Positions 14,523 to 15,152 of a stretch of 15,152 bases of DNA are shown here, in pieces. The translations under genes were made by a program, and so were the position numbers. Source of the stretch: PVC group bacterium. GTDB taxonomy: Bacteria; Verrucomicrobiota; Kiritimatiellia; SS1-B-03-39; UBA6053. The notes under the pieces were generated by a model. The model made no database searches and was not told the DNA's origin. It saw only the letters and a list, made by a program, of their open reading frames with translations. The stretch covers positions 1 through 15,152 of the forward strand of contig PXDP01000356.1 in NCBI GenBank assembly GCA_003565035.1, written 5' to 3'. How positions within the stretch are numbered: position 1 is the stretch's first letter; each line of letters opens with the position of its first letter.

Positions 14523-14545
14523 TTCTCCCAAGCAAAGGATAGCAC

Positions 14546-15152
14546 ATGAACCAGAGTATGCGTGATAAGATCAAGAGTACGGGAAAAGGAGGGGCTCCCC
14601 GCGCCATGCCCGCATGGATCGGTCTGGCCGTATTGATGTTCCTGGCCTTGCCGGGTGTCCGCGGCGCCGAGGCGGACGGGCGCGTGCTCCTGCGCCTGCA
14701 GGGACTTCCCTCCGCGGCCGACACCAGCGCGTCCGGTCAGGCCAACCGCCTGATTCTCCGCGAATTCAGCCAGACCTATCCCCAATACGACATCGAACGC
14801 TTCGTCTTTCCGGTGCTGGAGGGCATGGGGATGGACCAGGGCCCGCTGATGGCGATCACCACCGGGGTCCCCCCGCTGGGCATTTATGTGAATTTCCGGC
14901 AATCCTCTACCTATGTGAACCATGGCTTCCTGGCGCCGCTCGATGTGCTGCTGGCGCGGCTGCTGAGCGACAATCCGCGGGTCCGCGAATCGGATACGCG
15001 CGGCAACTGGCTCGAGGACCCCTCCCCCGCCGAAGTGGCGGCCGCCGTGGAGGCGCTGCGCGCCCGCGTGGCTCCCGCCGCCTGGCCGGTGGTCTACCGC
15101 GCTGCGGACACCCATCTGGACGGTCTGCCCGACGGCCCCCATGTCTGGGCGC
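14546..15152 (+). CDS. Sugar ABC transporter substrate-binding protein, N-terminal part (cut by window end)
   Basis: The frame stays open from ATG 14546 to the window end (202 codons, no stop). AAAGGA six bases upstream supports this start; later Met codons at 14558 and 14606 are less well placed. A long basic N-region is followed by a hydrophobic signal helix (IGLAVLMFLALPGVRG, cut near AEA around residue 43). The mature part reads VLLRLQGLPSA and LREFSQTYPQYDIERF, which resembles the N-terminal lobe of family 1 extracellular solute-binding proteins (an F-x-x-x-x-P pattern), and then GPLMAITTGVPPLGIYVNF. It should deliver a sugar to an ABC importer in the inner membrane; permease domains or genes would follow outside the window. 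It diverges from the amino-sugar operon, suggesting that it imports that substrate. Confidence 0.7.
   Translation, partial: MNQSMRDKIKSTGKGGAPRAMPAWIGLAVLMFLALPGVRGAEADGRVLLRLQGLPSAADTSASGQANRLILREFSQTYPQYDIERFVFPVLEGMGMDQGPLMAITTGVPPLGIYVNFRQSSTYVNHGFLAPLDVLLARLLSDNPRVRESDTRGNWLEDPSPAEVAAAVEALRARVAPAAWPVVYRAADTHLDGLPDGPHVWA

Larger units (their letters stand above)
14341..14545. promoter_or_regulatory. Divergent control region between amino-sugar operon and transporter gene
   Basis: This 205-base AT-rich spacer separates the deacetylase and transporter starts. It holds three same-oriented copies of GTTGTTAT (14386-14393, 14461-14468, 14512-14519 region). TTGCCA occurs at 14449-14454 on the plus strand and on the minus strand near 14412. 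The minus strand also has TATAAC at about 14389-14394, a weak -10 candidate for the operon. A T9 run lies at about 14438-14446. It probably contains promoters for both directions and operator sites; the regulator is not in the window. Confidence 0.5.

Overview
The window looks like a GC-rich chromosome segment from a carbohydrate-degrading member of the PVC group (Kiritimatiellota, Lentisphaerota or Verrucomicrobiota). This rests on combined traits: a PEP-CTERM surface protein, a stand-alone prepilin-like H-X9-DG-type protein next to a secreted glycosidase-like enzyme, a LacI regulator, and hairpin-rich intergenic repeats. Nothing in the window fixes the species. No rRNA, tRNA, CRISPR array or transposase gene was recognised.

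Region 1 (about 233-5603, minus strand) is a local glycan-use module. A LacI-family regulator (4503-5603) overlaps by ATGA a PEP-CTERM protein (3640-4506). A strong hairpin terminator (3603-3631) follows. Then come a large secreted protein with LamG-like and TIM-barrel parts (1063-3510) and, again with an ATGA overlap, a pseudopilin-like protein (359-1066). Near-identical direct repeats flank the block (1-154 and 6055-6208, one mismatch).

Region 2 (5604-7100) has no intact gene. It holds the LacI promoter, short simple repeats and a transposase-less palindromic element with inverted ends (5882-6141), built from nested small hairpins, many with GNA triloops. Two decayed coding remnants follow, lying head to head (minus 6230-6640 and plus 6646-7014). 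They look like inverted pieces of one heparinase-like or other polysaccharide-lyase-like gene.

Region 3 (7101-8288, plus strand) encodes a PD40 beta-propeller protein resembling oligogalacturonate lyase-type (PL22) propellers. It converges on the next operon with only 9 bases between stop codons.

Region 4 (8298-14340, minus strand) is the most interesting part. It is a five-gene operon, in transcription order: PIG-L deacetylase, NagB-like sugar-phosphate deaminase/isomerase, class I aldolase-like TIM barrel, PfkB kinase of KDG-kinase type, and a cytoplasmic GH-A-like glycosidase. Most genes are 4-16 bases apart or overlap. The order suggests a complete but non-canonical route for an N-acetylated amino sugar: hydrolysis, de-N-acetylation, deamination/isomerisation, phosphorylation, aldol cleavage. 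A plus-strand gene starting at 14546 and cut by the window edge encodes a secreted sugar-binding protein of an ABC transporter. It diverges from the operon across a 205-base control region with a perfect extended -10 box and a C6/G6 palindrome. Transport and catabolism are therefore probably co-regulated.
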